DNA of 64,000 bases from Tabrizicola fusiformis (GCF_013328815.1 NZ_JABUHN010000012.1:1-64000); one strand, 5' to 3'; counted from the first letter of the stretch, positions 9,081-18,419 are shown. The notes: generated by a model not told the origin, from the sequence alone. Made by a program: numbers and translations.

Positions 9081-10132
9081 GCCTTCCTCCCGGCGGTCTG
9101 GTTCCGGTGTTCCTGCGAAGGCCCGGGCTCTTGCGAAAGCCCGGTTTCAACCGGGTTTGGAAAATGGCAGGCCACGGCATGGCCGGTCGCGGCCGCGGTC
9201 AGCGGCGGCTCGACCTCGGCGCAGATCGGTTTCGCAATCGGGCAGCGGGTGCGAAAGCGGCAACCCGATGGCGGGTTCAGCGGGCTGGGAACATCGCCTT
9301 GCAGGACGATCCGCTTGCGTTGGCGTTCGCGGGGCGGATCGGCCAGAGGCACGGCAGACATCAAAGCCTGGGTATAGGGATGCAGGGGCGCGGCGTAGAG
9401 GTCGCGCTTGGGGGCGATTTCGACGATACGGCCCAGATACATGACCGCCACTCGGTCGCTGATGTGCTGCACCACCGAAAGATCGTGGGCGATGAACAGA
9501 AAGGCGGTGCCCTGTTCGCGCTGCACGTCTTTCAGCAGGTTCAGAACCCCGGCCTGAACCGAGACATCCAGCGCCGAAACCGGCTCGTCCAGCACCAGCA
9601 GCTCGGGGTTCAGCGCAAGCGCCCGCGCAATCACCACCCGCTGCCGTTGCCCGCCGGACAGCTCATGCGGATAGCGCGCGCCATGTTCGGGGTTCAGTTG
9701 CACCAGCTTCAGCATTTCGGCCACCCGCGCCTTGCGCTGATCGGTGTCCAGATCGCTGATCCGCAGCGGCTCGGCGATGTTGTCGGCCACCGTCATGCGC
9801 GGATGCAGCGAGGCATAGGGGTCCTGAAACACAAGCTGGATCTTGCGGCGCAGACGGCGCATCTCGGCGGCGTCCGCCGTGTTGATGTCCTTGCCCCGAA
9901 ACAGGGTTTCGCCTTCGCTCGGCTCGATCAGGCGCAAGAGACAGCGGCCAAGCGTCGATTTTCCGCAGCCGGATTCGCCGACCAGCCCCAGAGTTTCCCC
10001 CGGCGCGACATCGAACGAGACACCGGCAACGGCGCTGACAAATCCGACCTCGCGTTCAAAGACCAGCCCGCCCTTGACGGCAAAGCGCTTGACCAGATTG
10101 CGAACGGAGAGGATCGGCTCGATCGGGGTCAT
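9077..10132 (-). CDS. dppF: Dipeptide/oligopeptide ABC importer ATPase (DppF-like)
   Basis: A 351-residue cytoplasmic ATPase. Walker A is [16 protein letters not shown], the signature [15 protein letters not shown] and Walker [13 protein letters not shown]. The C-terminal oligo/dipeptide extension contains the four-cysteine-type segment [16 protein letters not shown], found in Dpp/Opp ATPases. It pairs with the adjacent DppD-like ATPase to energise import through the two permeases upstream. It overlaps both neighbours by 4 bp. The Dpp family also carries nickel, amino-acid derivatives and small organic compounds, so peptide specificity is not implied. Confidence 0.93.
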   Translation of the reverse strand: MTPIEPILSVRNLVKRFAVKGGLVFEREVGFVSAVAGVSFDVAPGETLGLVGESGCGKSTLGRCLLRLIEPSEGETLFRGKDINTADAAEMRRLRRKIQLVFQDPYASLHPRMTVADNIAEPLRISDLDTDQRKARVAEMLKLVQLNPEHGARYPHELSGGQRQRVVIARALALNPELLVLDEPVSALDVSVQAGVLNLLKDVQREQGTAFLFIAHDLSVVQHISDRVAVMYLGRIVEIAPKRDLYAAPLHPYTQALMSAVPLADPPRERQRKRIVLQGDVPSPLNPPSGCRFRTRCPIAKPICAEVEPPLTAAATGHAVACHFPNPVETGLSQEPGPSQEHRNQTAGRKA

Positions 10133-11130
10133 GCTGGGCTGTCCGTGGTTGCGGGTGCTTCAAAGGCAAAATGGCAGGCCGCGCGGTGCTGTGCCGGGCC
10201 GCTCACGGGCGGGACCGCGCTGCGGCAAATGTCCCGGGCCTGCGAACAGCGCGGATTGAACGGGCAGCCGGAGGGCAGGCGGCCAAGTGCGGGTGGCGTG
10301 CCCTCGATCGAGAACAGCCGCTCTTTCTCGACGGCCATGTTCGGGATCGAGGCGATCAAGCCGCGGGTATAGGGGTGGCCCGGCTGTGCGAACAAATCGT
10401 CCACCGGGGCCTGTTCCACCACCTGCCCGGCATAGATGACCGCCACCCGGTCGGCATGACCGGCCAGCACGCCGAGGTCATGGGTGATCAGGATCAGCCC
10501 AAGGTTCAGCCTGTGTTGAAGATCGGCCAGAACCTGCATGATCTGCGCCTGCACCGTCACATCCAGCGCGGTGGTCGGCTCATCCGCGATCAGCAGGTCG
10601 GGGTCGTTGGCCACCGCCATGGCGATCATCACCCGCTGCCGCATCCCGCCCGAAAACTCGTGGGGATACTGGTTGATCCGGCGGTCGGGCTGTGGAATGG
10701 CCACCAGCGCCAGAAGCTCGGCCGCGCGCTCCATCGCGGCACGGCGCGGCAGGCCCGGATTGTGCAGCAGCACGCTTTCCGCAATCTGCGCTCCGACAGT
10801 CATCACCGGATTGAGCGACGACAGCGGATCCTGAAAGATCATCGCCACGCGCGACCCGCGCAGTTTGCGCAGATCGCGCCGCGACATCCCGACAAGTTCC
10901 TGCCCCTTGAACCGGACAGATCCGGTCACGCGCGACCCTTCGGGGTTCAGGCCCAGTGCGGCCAGCATGGCGACGGATTTGCCGGAACCGGATTCCCCGA
11001 CGATGCCCAGAACCTCGCCGGGAGCGACCGTCAGGCTGACGCCGCGCACCGCCTCGTGAAACTGGCCGTGGCGGCCAAATGCGACGCGCAGGTCGCGCAC
11101 CTCGAACAGCGGGGCAGGGGATGCGCTCAT
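10129..11130 (-). CDS. dppD: Dipeptide/oligopeptide ABC importer ATPase (DppD-like)
   Basis: A 333-residue ATPase partner of the DppF-like protein. Walker A is [14 protein letters not shown], the signature [14 protein letters not shown] and Walker [15 protein letters not shown], followed by the DppD/OppD C-terminal cysteine motif ([16 protein letters not shown]). It overlaps the permease gene upstream (stop 11127) and dppF downstream by 4 bp each, so one compact operon makes the importer. The binding protein for this importer is probably the SBP_bac_5 protein encoded at 20793-22400 in the opposite arm of the locus. Confidence 0.93.
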   Translation of the reverse strand: MSASPAPLFEVRDLRVAFGRHGQFHEAVRGVSLTVAPGEVLGIVGESGSGKSVAMLAALGLNPEGSRVTGSVRFKGQELVGMSRRDLRKLRGSRVAMIFQDPLSSLNPVMTVGAQIAESVLLHNPGLPRRAAMERAAELLALVAIPQPDRRINQYPHEFSGGMRQRVMIAMAVANDPDLLIADEPTTALDVTVQAQIMQVLADLQHRLNLGLILITHDLGVLAGHADRVAVIYAGQVVEQAPVDDLFAQPGHPYTRGLIASIPNMAVEKERLFSIEGTPPALGRLPSGCPFNPRCSQARDICRSAVPPVSGPAQHRAACHFAFEAPATTDSPA

Positions 11131-11969
11131 TTCGACCTCGGATCAAAGTAGTCGTGCAGGCCGTCGCCGATGAAGTTGAAGCCAAGCACGATGGTCAGGA
11201 TGGCAAGGCCCGGCCCAAGTGCCACCCACCAGGAATAGAACTGCGAGGCGCCGTCCGAGATCATCGAGCCCCATTCCGGGGTGGGCGGCGTCGCACCCAG
11301 ACCGATGAACGACAGCGAGGCGGCCAGAAGGATCACCTGACCAAGGTCCATCGTCGCGGCGATCAGCGTGGGCGTCCAGCACAGCGGCAGGATATGCTTG
11401 GTCAGGACGCGCGCGCGGCCGGCGCCGGCGGCAATCGCAGCCTCGACATGCTCGCGCTCGCGCACCTCCAGAACCTGCGCCCGCATCAGGCGGGCATAGA
11501 CCGGCCACCAGACGATCACCATGGCGATGGCGGCATTGCCCAGCCCCGGCCCGAGCGAGGCCGCAACGGCCATGGCCAGCAGCATCGGCGGGAAAGACAG
11601 AGTCACATCGACCAGCCGCATGATGGCGGCGCCAAAAAGCCCGCCGACATAGCCCGAAACCGCGCCAAGAAAGGCACCGATGGCCACGGCAGAGGCAACC
11701 ACCGTCACCGCAATCGGCAGGGAATGGCGCGCGCCGTGCAGGGTGCGGCTCAACACATCGCGGCCAAGGGCGTCGGTGCCCAGCCAATGATCCCAGCTTG
11801 GCGGTTGCAGGCGGCGCCCGACCATGTCGAAGGGATCATGGCTTGTCATCCAGGGCGCGGCGAGCGTGGCGACAAGCCAGAACAGCACGATCACCGCACC
11901 GATGGCCAGGGGCAGCGAAAGCCATTGCGGGCGGCGGAACTTGCGCGAGGGGGTCAGGGCAATGGTCAT
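11127..11969 (-). CDS. dppC: ABC importer permease (DppC-like)
   Basis: A 280-residue inner-membrane permease. The start is set at 11969 (MTIALTPSRKFRRP), 4 bp after the dppB-like stop; a longer frame begins at 12017 inside dppB and is less likely. The first membrane span is LPLAIGAVIVLFWLVATLAAPWM, followed by the DppC N-terminal periplasmic signature (HWLGTDALGRDVLSRTLHGAR). The EAA loop for ATPase contact is seen as EAAIAAGAGRARVLTKHILP. About six membrane spans are expected. Confidence 0.92.
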   Translation of the reverse strand: MTIALTPSRKFRRPQWLSLPLAIGAVIVLFWLVATLAAPWMTSHDPFDMVGRRLQPPSWDHWLGTDALGRDVLSRTLHGARHSLPIAVTVVASAVAIGAFLGAVSGYVGGLFGAAIMRLVDVTLSFPPMLLAMAVAASLGPGLGNAAIAMVIVWWPVYARLMRAQVLEVREREHVEAAIAAGAGRARVLTKHILPLCWTPTLIAATMDLGQVILLAASLSFIGLGATPPTPEWGSMISDGASQFYSWWVALGPGLAILTIVLGFNFIGDGLHDYFDPRSK

Positions 11970-11973
11970 GGCG

Positions 11974-12987
11974 TTATCCCAGCCGGACGCGCGGATTGGC
12001 GATGACATAGGCGACATCGGTGATCAGATTGGTGAAGAGGAAGACCACCCCGCCGACGATGGTCACGCCGATGATGGCGGGAAAATCCAGACCGCGCGCC
12101 GCCTCGACCGCATAAGACCCCATGCCCGGCCAGGAAAAGATCGTCTCGGTCAGCACCGCCCCGGTCAGCAGATAGGCAAAGGAATAGCCGATCACCGTCA
12201 GCGTCGGCACCAGCGTATTGCGCAGCGCATGGCGCACGATCACCCGGAATTCGCCCGCGCCCTTGGCTCGCGCGGTCAGGGTGAACTCCCGCCCCAGAAC
12301 CTCAAGCATATTGGCCCGCACCAGTCGCGAGATCGTGCCCGCCACCGCCCAGCCCAGCACGAAGGCTGGCAGGATCAGATGCCAGAGCGCATCGAGAAAC
12401 AGCGGGAAGTCCAGCGCGATCAGCGCGTCGATTGTGACAAAGCCCGTGACCATCGGGGGCAGGGCGGCACGGGGGTCTACCCGCCCCGGCCCGGGCAGGA
12501 CGCCCCATTGAACGGAAAAGACATAAAGCAGCGCCAGACCCAGCCAGAACACCGGGATAGAAGAGCCAAAGAGCGCAAAGAACCGCGCCGCATGGTCGAT
12601 CGGGGTGTTGCGAAAGGCCGCCGCCAGAACGCCCAGCGAGATGCCCATGACCGAGCCCACGATCATCGCGGCGGTCACCAGTTCCATCGTGGCGGGCAGG
12701 CGATACAGCACATCCTGCGCCACGGGGCGCCGGGTGATGAAAGAGGTGCCCATGTCGCCCTGCAAGAGATTGCCGACATAGATCACATAGCGCTCTGGCA
12801 GGCTGCGGTCCAAACCCCAGCGCGCCTTGGCCGCAGCCACCACCTCGGGATTGTTCATCTGCCGGTCCGAAACGATGGCCGTCAGCGGATCGCCCTTGGT
12901 GACCGAGGTCAGCAGAAAGGCCAGCGTCACGATCCCCAGAACGAGGAAGGGCATCGCAAACAGCCGACGCAAGATATACCGGGTCAT
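11974..12987 (-). CDS. dppB: ABC importer permease (DppB-like)
   Basis: A 337-residue permease starting at MTRYILRRLFAMPFLVLG; the in-frame ATG at 13002 adds only MRDCR. The first span is followed by a large periplasmic loop (GDPLTAIVSDRQMNNPEVV...) and further spans. The EAA-loop region is LGREFTLTARAKGAGEFRVIVRHALRN in pattern. As the first gene of the minus-strand operon it follows the regulatory region shared with iclR. It pairs with the DppC-like permease to form the translocation channel. Confidence 0.92.
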   Translation of the reverse strand: MTRYILRRLFAMPFLVLGIVTLAFLLTSVTKGDPLTAIVSDRQMNNPEVVAAAKARWGLDRSLPERYVIYVGNLLQGDMGTSFITRRPVAQDVLYRLPATMELVTAAMIVGSVMGISLGVLAAAFRNTPIDHAARFFALFGSSIPVFWLGLALLYVFSVQWGVLPGPGRVDPRAALPPMVTGFVTIDALIALDFPLFLDALWHLILPAFVLGWAVAGTISRLVRANMLEVLGREFTLTARAKGAGEFRVIVRHALRNTLVPTLTVIGYSFAYLLTGAVLTETIFSWPGMGSYAVEAARGLDFPAIIGVTIVGGVVFLFTNLITDVAYVIANPRVRLG

Positions 12988-13053
12988 GCGGCAGTCCCTC
13001 ATGGTTCAGACAATGCCCCGCTTCACCGGCTGGTTCCGGGGGGCGTTACGGTT

Positions 13054-13083
13054 ATTATTGACAACGGCGCGCGCCGCAGTCAA
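13054..13083 (-). promoter_or_regulatory. Candidate promoter of the dppBCDF-CoA operon
   Basis: Read on the minus strand, TTGACT (13083-13078) and AATAAT (13059-13054) are separated by 18 bp, a good sigma-70-like pair about 65 bp upstream of dppB. The IclR-like dyad lies immediately upstream of the -35 element, a position suited to activation. Confidence 0.5.
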
Positions 13084-13085
13084 CA

Positions 13086-13108
13086 TAAATGAAATTATAT
13101 TCCATTTA
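13086..13108. promoter_or_regulatory. IclR-type operator (dpp/iclR divergent region)
   Basis: A 23-bp dyad centred at 13097 with 9 of 11 arm positions complementary: TAAATG-AAT and ATT-CATTTA arms. The core TGAAATTATATTCCA resembles the TGGAAnnnnnTTCCA-like sites reported for IclR-family regulators. A similar 15-mer (CGGAATTTATTTCCA) lies at 18507-18521 before the E1 gene. Confidence 0.55.
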
Positions 13109-13168
13109 CTGTCTATCGCAACGCGCCGTGTGGCAAAGACCTGTGACAGGAAGTGGAGGGCGGGAATC

Positions 13169-14026
13169 ATGCGCAAGCGGACGAAACCAGAGGAAGGGGC
13201 AGACCCGGTCGAAAGCGGCAACCCCGCCGCCTCGCTGACGCGGGGGCTGGAGATTCTGCGGGCCTTCACAGCGAATGATTCCACGCTTGGAAATCAGGAT
13301 CTGATCGAACGGACGGGCCTGCCCAAGGCGACGGTTTCGCGCCTGACGGCCACGCTCGTCGCACTTGGCTATCTGCATTATGACGACAGGCTGGGCCGTT
13401 ACAGCATCGGCCCTGCCACGGTGTCCTTGGGGTATTCCGCGCTCAGTTCCAGCGCGGTCGTCCATATCGGCAGACCGCTGATGCAGGAGTTGGCCGACAA
13501 GACCGGCGTTGCCGTGGCGCTGGGCACCCGCGACGGGCTTGAGATGGTCTATCTTGCCTCCTGCCGCTCGATGAGCCCGGTCACCCTGCGCCTGAACGTC
13601 GGCTCGCGCCTGCCCATTTGGCGCACCGCGATGGGGCTGGCCTATCTGGCGGAGATGCGCCCGGAAATCCGCGATCTGGTGCTGGAAGAGGTGGTGCGCG
13701 CAGAACCCGCCCAGGAAACGCAGATCCGCGACCTGGTTGCCGAAGCCATCCAGAGCTATCAGACGCTCGGCTTCGTCACGACCTTGGGCAACTGGTATAG
13801 CTATATCAATGCGGTCGGGGTGGCGTTCCGCCCCACGGACGGGTCGCCTCTGGTGGCGCTGACCTGTGGCGGCATCGTTGATATTGTTCCCAAACAGACC
13901 TGCCTTGAACAGGTCGGCCCCGATCTGGTGCGCACCGTCAGCCGGTTGCGCGCCGTCCTGACGGGACAGGCCGATGCGGCAGCGGCCGCGGTGCGCCCGA
14001 AGGACTGGAAGACGACAGCCGAGTGA
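13169..14026 (+). CDS. IclR-family transcriptional regulator
   Basis: A 285-residue regulator. The ATG at 13169 is preferred because GGAGG lies 9-14 bp upstream and the family's N-terminal HTH starts about 23 residues later; the longer frame from 12827 is mostly antisense to dppB. The winged HTH is at about residues 24-85 (TRGLEILRAFTAND, then LIERTGLPKATVSRLTATL). The effector-binding IclR domain follows (VSLGYSALSSSAVVHIGRPLMQELADKTG...). It is divergent from the dpp operon and leads into the E2-like gene. It probably senses the pathway substrate or an intermediate and acts at the two matching dyads in this locus. Confidence 0.93.
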   Translation: MRKRTKPEEGADPVESGNPAASLTRGLEILRAFTANDSTLGNQDLIERTGLPKATVSRLTATLVALGYLHYDDRLGRYSIGPATVSLGYSALSSSAVVHIGRPLMQELADKTGVAVALGTRDGLEMVYLASCRSMSPVTLRLNVGSRLPIWRTAMGLAYLAEMRPEIRDLVLEEVVRAEPAQETQIRDLVAEAIQSYQTLGFVTTLGNWYSYINAVGVAFRPTDGSPLVALTCGGIVDIVPKQTCLEQVGPDLVRTVSRLRAVLTGQADAAAAAVRPKDWKTTAE

Positions 14027-14047
14027 TCCGCAGCCAAAGGAGGCCCC

Positions 14048-15298
14048 ATGCCCGTTCCCGTGATCTATCCCAAGGTCAGCCTTGAAGAGACCTCCGGCCG
14101 CATTTCGCGCTGGCTGGTCGCCGATGGCGCGACCGTGACCACCGGGCAGGTGCTGTTCGAGATCGAGAATGACAAGGCCGCGGTCGAGGTTGAGGCGCCT
14201 GCGGATGGCATCCTGTCCGGCCCGGCTGCCGAGGGGGAGATGGTCGAGGTCGGCTCTGAAGTGGCGCGTATCCTTTTGCCGGGCGAGGTGGCCGCGCCCG
14301 TCCCCCGCCCAGCGGCTGTGGCGCAACCCGCTGTGGTCGTCGCCGCCGGGCCGGTCATGGTGCCGGCGCCCCGCGCGCCCAACCCCACGCCGCTCGCCCG
14401 CCGGATCGCCCGTGAAAGCGGGCTTGCGCTGGACGGTCTGCGCGGCACCGGCCCCCATGGCCGGGTGCAGAAGAAAGACGTTCTGGCACGGCTGAACGCC
14501 TTGGCGGCCCATCCCGAAACGCCGCCCGCTGCGGAGGGCACGCTTAACGCCGTCTGGCTGCGCCTGGGGGAGGGGCTGCCGGTCGTGCTGCTGCATGGCT
14601 ATAGCGCCGATCTGAACAACTGGCGGGGGCTTTTTGCCGGGGCGCGGGTGGACTGGCCGGTTCTGGCGCTTGATCTGCCTGCGCATGGCGGATCGCCCCG
14701 CGACCTGCCTGCCGATCTTGACGCGCTGGCCGAACAGGTCGAGGCGACGCTGGCACAACTGGGTGTGACCGCCTTCGTTCTGGGCGGGCATTCCTTTGGC
14801 GCCGCCGCGGCGGCGCGGATTGCCGCGCGCCGCAGGGCCGATGTGCGCGGCCTCTTCCTGTTCGCCCCGGCCGGTCTTGGTCCGCAGATCAACCAACCCT
14901 TCACCGAGGGCATCCTGCGGGCAAGTCAGGCCGCAAGCCTGCGTCCCTGGCTGGAATATCTGGTGCATGACCCACGGGTGATTTCGGATGCCTTCGTCAA
15001 GGCCGTGGTCGCGGCCCGCGCCGATGAAGGGTTGACGCAGGCAATGGCCGCCTTCGCCGCCCGCTTCTTTCCCGATGGCACCCAATCCTTTGCCATCGGC
15101 GCCGATCTTGCCGCGCTGCGCATTCCGGCCCGCGTTGCCTTTGGCCGTCAGGACCGCATTCTGCCCTTTGACAGCACGCGCGGCCTGCCCGGCAACATCG
15201 GTCTGCACGCGCTCAATGATTGCGGGCACATGCCGCACCTTGAACAGCCCGAGCTTGCCCTGCGGCTGCTTGCCGAACTGGTCCGCAGCGCCGGCTGA
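14048..15298 (+). CDS. AcoC-like lipoyl/E3-binding/alpha-beta hydrolase protein
   Basis: A 416-residue protein built like the acetoin dehydrogenase E2 subunit. A lipoyl domain spans residues 1-80, with the lipoylation Lys43 in ENDKAAVEVEAP. An Ala/Pro linker and an E3-binding domain follow (about 113-150: PLARRIARESGLALDGLRGTG). An alpha/beta-hydrolase domain spans about 168-416, with oxyanion HGYS, nucleophile Ser249 in GGHSFG and His394 in CGHMPHLEQ. The usual CAT-like acyltransferase domain is absent. AAAGGAGG precedes the ATG. It should work with the fused E1 encoded at 18575; E3 is not in the window. Confidence 0.88.
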   Translation: MPVPVIYPKVSLEETSGRISRWLVADGATVTTGQVLFEIENDKAAVEVEAPADGILSGPAAEGEMVEVGSEVARILLPGEVAAPVPRPAAVAQPAVVVAAGPVMVPAPRAPNPTPLARRIARESGLALDGLRGTGPHGRVQKKDVLARLNALAAHPETPPAAEGTLNAVWLRLGEGLPVVLLHGYSADLNNWRGLFAGARVDWPVLALDLPAHGGSPRDLPADLDALAEQVEATLAQLGVTAFVLGGHSFGAAAAARIAARRRADVRGLFLFAPAGLGPQINQPFTEGILRASQAASLRPWLEYLVHDPRVISDAFVKAVVAARADEGLTQAMAAFAARFFPDGTQSFAIGADLAALRIPARVAFGRQDRILPFDSTRGLPGNIGLHALNDCGHMPHLEQPELALRLLAELVRSAG

Positions 15299-15320
15299 AG
15301 CGCCCGGCCTTGCCCTGATC

Positions 15321-15349
15321 GAAGGCCGCTCCGGTTGGAGGCGGCCTTC
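15321..15349. terminator. Bidirectional terminator hairpin
   Basis: GAAGGCCGC (15321-15329) pairs perfectly with GCGGCCTTC (15341-15349) around a short loop that can add TCC/GGA pairing. It lies between the convergent E2-like and otnC genes. Confidence 0.7.
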
Positions 15350-15358
15350 GGTCTGGTT

Positions 15359-15997
15359 TCAGGATTTTGCCTGTTGCCCATAGGTGGCATAGCGGCTGTG
15401 AACCTCGGCCAGCTCGGCGGGCGTCAGCAAGACCGGCTCTCCGGCCAGACGTGCCAGCAGATACTGCCGCGCAAGGGTCTCCAGCTTTTCCGCCCGCATG
15501 AGCGCGGTGGCAAGGTCCGGCCCCAGCGTCACCGCGCCGTGGCTGGCCATCAGGCAGGCCGAATAGGTCTGACCCAGCGCCTCGACCACGGCTTCGGCAA
15601 GATCGGTGCTGCCAAAACAGGCATAGCGCGCGCAGGGGATCGAACCGCCGCCAAAGCCCGCAACCATGTAATGGAACGGCGGTATGGGCCGTTGCAGCGC
15701 CGACAGCGCGACGCAATGATCCGGGTGGCAATGGACAACGGCCCCTGCGGTGGTCGTCTGATAGATGCGGGCGTGGATGGCCCATTCGGACGAAGGCCGC
15801 CATGCCCCGGCCCATCCGCCTTGCAGGTCCATCTCGACAATCTGGTCCGGCACCATTTCCGCCGGAGCAATCCCCGTCGGTGTCAGCAACATGCCTTGCC
15901 CGTGGCGAAGGCTGAAATTGCCCACGGTTCCGGCGTTCAGCCCCAGTTCAACCGACCGTCTGGCAGCCGCAATCAGGGCTTCGCGTGGGTCTGTCAT
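15359..15997 (-). CDS. otnC: Class II aldolase/adducin family protein (OtnC-like)
   Basis: A 212-residue class II aldolase. The metal-binding histidines are visible in VHCHPDHCVAL and the later ASHGAVTLG segment; a catalytic acidic residue is expected near ARIYQTTTAG. Next to a four-carbon acid sugar kinase, with which it overlaps by 4 bp, this matches OtnC, the 3-oxo-tetronate-4-phosphate decarboxylase that yields dihydroxyacetone phosphate and CO2. The assignment rests on that pairing; the fold alone would also fit fuculose- or ribulose-phosphate aldolases. The OtnI isomerase and a dehydrogenase usually found with this pair are absent. Confidence 0.85.
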   Translation of the reverse strand: MTDPREALIAAARRSVELGLNAGTVGNFSLRHGQGMLLTPTGIAPAEMVPDQIVEMDLQGGWAGAWRPSSEWAIHARIYQTTTAGAVVHCHPDHCVALSALQRPIPPFHYMVAGFGGGSIPCARYACFGSTDLAEAVVEALGQTYSACLMASHGAVTLGPDLATALMRAEKLETLARQYLLARLAGEPVLLTPAELAEVHSRYATYGQQAKS

Positions 15998-17271
15998 TCC
16001 AAATTCCCCTTCTGCGGTTCAAAGCAGGCCCCTGCGGCGGCGCGCAGCAGGATATCCGCCGCGCCCAGTTTGCCGGGCTTCAGAAACAGCGCCAGCGGAT
16101 CGGCCCCCGCGGTCAGGCAACCGCCCAAACCCAGGGCACCCTCCGGCAGCGCGCGGGCACGGGCAAGCCCCAAGCCCGCCACCACTGCGCCCGAGGTTTC
16201 CCCCCCCGCCACGACAAAGCGCCGTCTGCCACGGTCACGCAGCCCCTTGGCCACGGCGGCCAGCATCGCCTCGGCCCGCCGCGCCGCGCCGATTGCCCCC
16301 AAGGCGGCCTGCGTCCGGGCCAGGTCCGCGGCCTCGGCGGCGGTGGAAACGGCAAAGGGGCCGTCCTGCGCCGCCGCCCATTCCAGCGCCGCCGCGACAG
16401 CCGCCGTTTCACCCCGCGCATCCAGAAGATCCAGCGTCAGCACCGGATGCCGCCCGGCCAGCCGGGCCAGTTGCTCCATCACGACAGGGCCGGTGCTGCC
16501 GGCCAGGATTGCCACCGGCCCGTCCGGCATTCGCGCTGATATCGGCACCGCGGCCCGCCCCCGGGCAAGCCGCCGCGCCAAGGCAACGATAAGCGGGTCG
16601 CTCGCCGCCACCGGCAGGCCGCTTTGCAGCGCCAGCTCTGCCGTCACCTCAACATCGGTATCGTCGCTGGCATCGCAAAGGACATGCCCCATGCCCGCAG
16701 CCGTCGCCTGCCCAAGGGCCGCGCGGGCGGCATCCACCCCTTGCAGCAGTTGCGCATGGGAGATCAGGCCCACCGGATGCGGCGTCTGGCGCCCCAGAAA
16801 CCGCACCAGATCGGGGTCACTCATCGGTGTCAGCGGGTCAAGCCGCTTGATCGACTCTGACACAAGCCGCCCGCGGTAAAAGAGATAACCCTGATGCACG
16901 GTCGCCCCAAAGCGCGGAAAACCCGCGCTCATCAGAACCGGGCGGCGCCCCGCCCGCCCGGCCAGAAGATCGGCGGCGGGGCCGATGTTGCCCGCTTCGG
17001 TCGAATCAAAGCTTGCGCAGGCTTTATAGGCCAGACGCGCGCATCCCGCCGCCGTCAGCCGGTCCGCGATCTGCGCAACCTCTGCCATCGCCTCTTTGAC
17101 GGCCACGGTGCGGCTGCGGGCGGCAACCATCAGGATCGGTGCCGCTTCGGCCCCGGCAAGAGCGGTCGGGTCAAAGATGACGGGGCAGGAAATGCCCTCC
17201 GTCTCCAGCATCGCGGCAACCATGACCGCGCCGGTAAAGTCATCTGCGATGATGCCAAGCGACGGTGCCAT
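15994..17271 (-). CDS. otnK: Four-carbon acid sugar kinase (OtnK-like)
   Basis: A 425-residue kinase of the former DUF1537 family. The N-terminal domain opens with LGIIADDFTGAVMVAAMLE, the sugar-binding signature. The C-terminal nucleotide-binding domain has the glycine-rich FVVAGGETSGAVVAGLGL. OtnK enzymes phosphorylate 3-oxo-tetronate at O4. It overlaps otnC by 4 bp and follows the acyl-CoA dehydrogenase by 5 bp, so all three are cotranscribed. An acid-sugar step inside a CoA-thioester locus is unusual. Other members act on D-threonate, D-erythronate or related acids, so specificity is tentative. Confidence 0.87.
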   Translation of the reverse strand: MAPSLGIIADDFTGAVMVAAMLETEGISCPVIFDPTALAGAEAAPILMVAARSRTVAVKEAMAEVAQIADRLTAAGCARLAYKACASFDSTEAGNIGPAADLLAGRAGRRPVLMSAGFPRFGATVHQGYLFYRGRLVSESIKRLDPLTPMSDPDLVRFLGRQTPHPVGLISHAQLLQGVDAARAALGQATAAGMGHVLCDASDDTDVEVTAELALQSGLPVAASDPLIVALARRLARGRAAVPISARMPDGPVAILAGSTGPVVMEQLARLAGRHPVLTLDLLDARGETAAVAAALEWAAAQDGPFAVSTAAEAADLARTQAALGAIGAARRAEAMLAAVAKGLRDRGRRRFVVAGGETSGAVVAGLGLARARALPEGALGLGGCLTAGADPLALFLKPGKLGAADILLRAAAGACFEPQKGNLE

Positions 17272-17276
17272 CTGCC

Positions 17277-18419
17277 CTATCCTTCGGTGACCATTTCGCG
17301 TGCAATGATGATCTGCTGAATCTGTGATGTGCCTTCATAAAGGCGGAACAGCCGCACATCCCGGTAGAAATGTTCCACCGGCGAGTCTGCGATATACCCG
17401 GCTCCACCATGGATCTGCACCGCGCGGTCGGCGACGCGCCCGACCATTTCCGAGCAGAAATATTTACAGGCGGCCGCCTCGCGGATGATCCTCTCGCCCT
17501 GATCAAAGCGCCTTGCGGTCTCGATCACCATGCAGCGCCCGGCGTAGGTTTCGGTGCCGCTGTCGGCCAGCATCGCCTGTATCAGTTGGTGGTTGGCGAT
17601 CGGCTTGCCGAACTGGCTGCGGTCGCGGGCAAAGCGGACGGCTTCCTCGCACAGGCGCTGGGCCTGCCCGACGCAGAAGGCGGCGATGTGCAGCCGTCCG
17701 CGGTTCAGCACCTTCATCGCGGTCTTGAACCCCTGACCTTCGCGCCCGCCGATCACCGCATCGGCCGGGATCACGCAATCTTGCAGGATCACATCACAGG
17801 TTTTCGTGCCGCGCTGCCCCATCTTGCGGTCCGGCTTGCCCAGGCTCAGGCCGGGGCTGTGGCGCGGCACCAGAAAGGCGGTCACCCCTGCGGGGCCGGG
17901 CCCGCCGGTGCGCGCCATCAGCGTGAACACATCCGCAACCGGCGCATTGGTGATATAGCGTTTGGTGCCGTTCAGCACATAGCTCTCGCCCTCGCGCCGC
18001 GCCGTGGTCTTGACCGAACCGGCGTCCGATCCGACATCGGGTTCGGTCAGGGCGAAAGAGCCGATCACCTCTCCGCTGGCCATCCGGGGCAGCCAATAGC
18101 TTTTCTGCGCCTCGGTCCCGTCAACGATGATTCCCTGTGACCCGATCCCGTTGTTGGTGCCGAAGACCGACCGGAAGGCAGCCGAAGTGCGCCCCAGTTC
18201 AAGCGCGACCATCACCTCTTCTTCCATGGTCAGGCCCAGTCCGCCGTATTCTTCCGGAATCGACATCCCGAACAGGCCAAGCGCCTTCATCTCGGCCAGA
18301 ATGCTGTCCGGTATGGCATTTTCTTCTTCAACCTGCACTTCCGCCGGGATCAGACGCTCGTTCACGAAGCGACGAACCGTGGCGACCAGCCCGTCAAGAA
18401 GTTCGGTATCGCGTATCAC
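17277..18419 (-). CDS. Acyl-CoA dehydrogenase
   Basis: A 380-residue FAD enzyme with the complete family pattern: ALTEPDVGSDAGSVKTTA for FAD/substrate contact, then GGAGYIADSPVEHFYRDVR and the C-terminal LYEGTSQIQQIIIAREM carrying the catalytic Glu. It introduces a 2,3 double bond into an acyl-CoA, passing electrons to ETF. It would supply the enoyl-CoA for the fused hydratase/dehydrogenase encoded at 5826-7796. It is the first gene of the ACAD-otnK-otnC operon, divergent from the E1 gene across a 155-bp region that contains an IclR-like site. Confidence 0.93.
   Translation of the reverse strand: MIRDTELLDGLVATVRRFVNERLIPAEVQVEEENAIPDSILAEMKALGLFGMSIPEEYGGLGLTMEEEVMVALELGRTSAAFRSVFGTNNGIGSQGIIVDGTEAQKSYWLPRMASGEVIGSFALTEPDVGSDAGSVKTTARREGESYVLNGTKRYITNAPVADVFTLMARTGGPGPAGVTAFLVPRHSPGLSLGKPDRKMGQRGTKTCDVILQDCVIPADAVIGGREGQGFKTAMKVLNRGRLHIAAFCVGQAQRLCEEAVRFARDRSQFGKPIANHQLIQAMLADSGTETYAGRCMVIETARRFDQGERIIREAAACKYFCSEMVGRVADRAVQIHGGAGYIADSPVEHFYRDVRLFRLYEGTSQIQQIIIAREMVTEG

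Noticed and set aside
13106-15238. 710-codon minus-strand frame opposite iclR and the lipoyl protein gene
   Set aside because: It crosses two well-supported opposite-strand genes; its composition is that of antisense GC-rich DNA.
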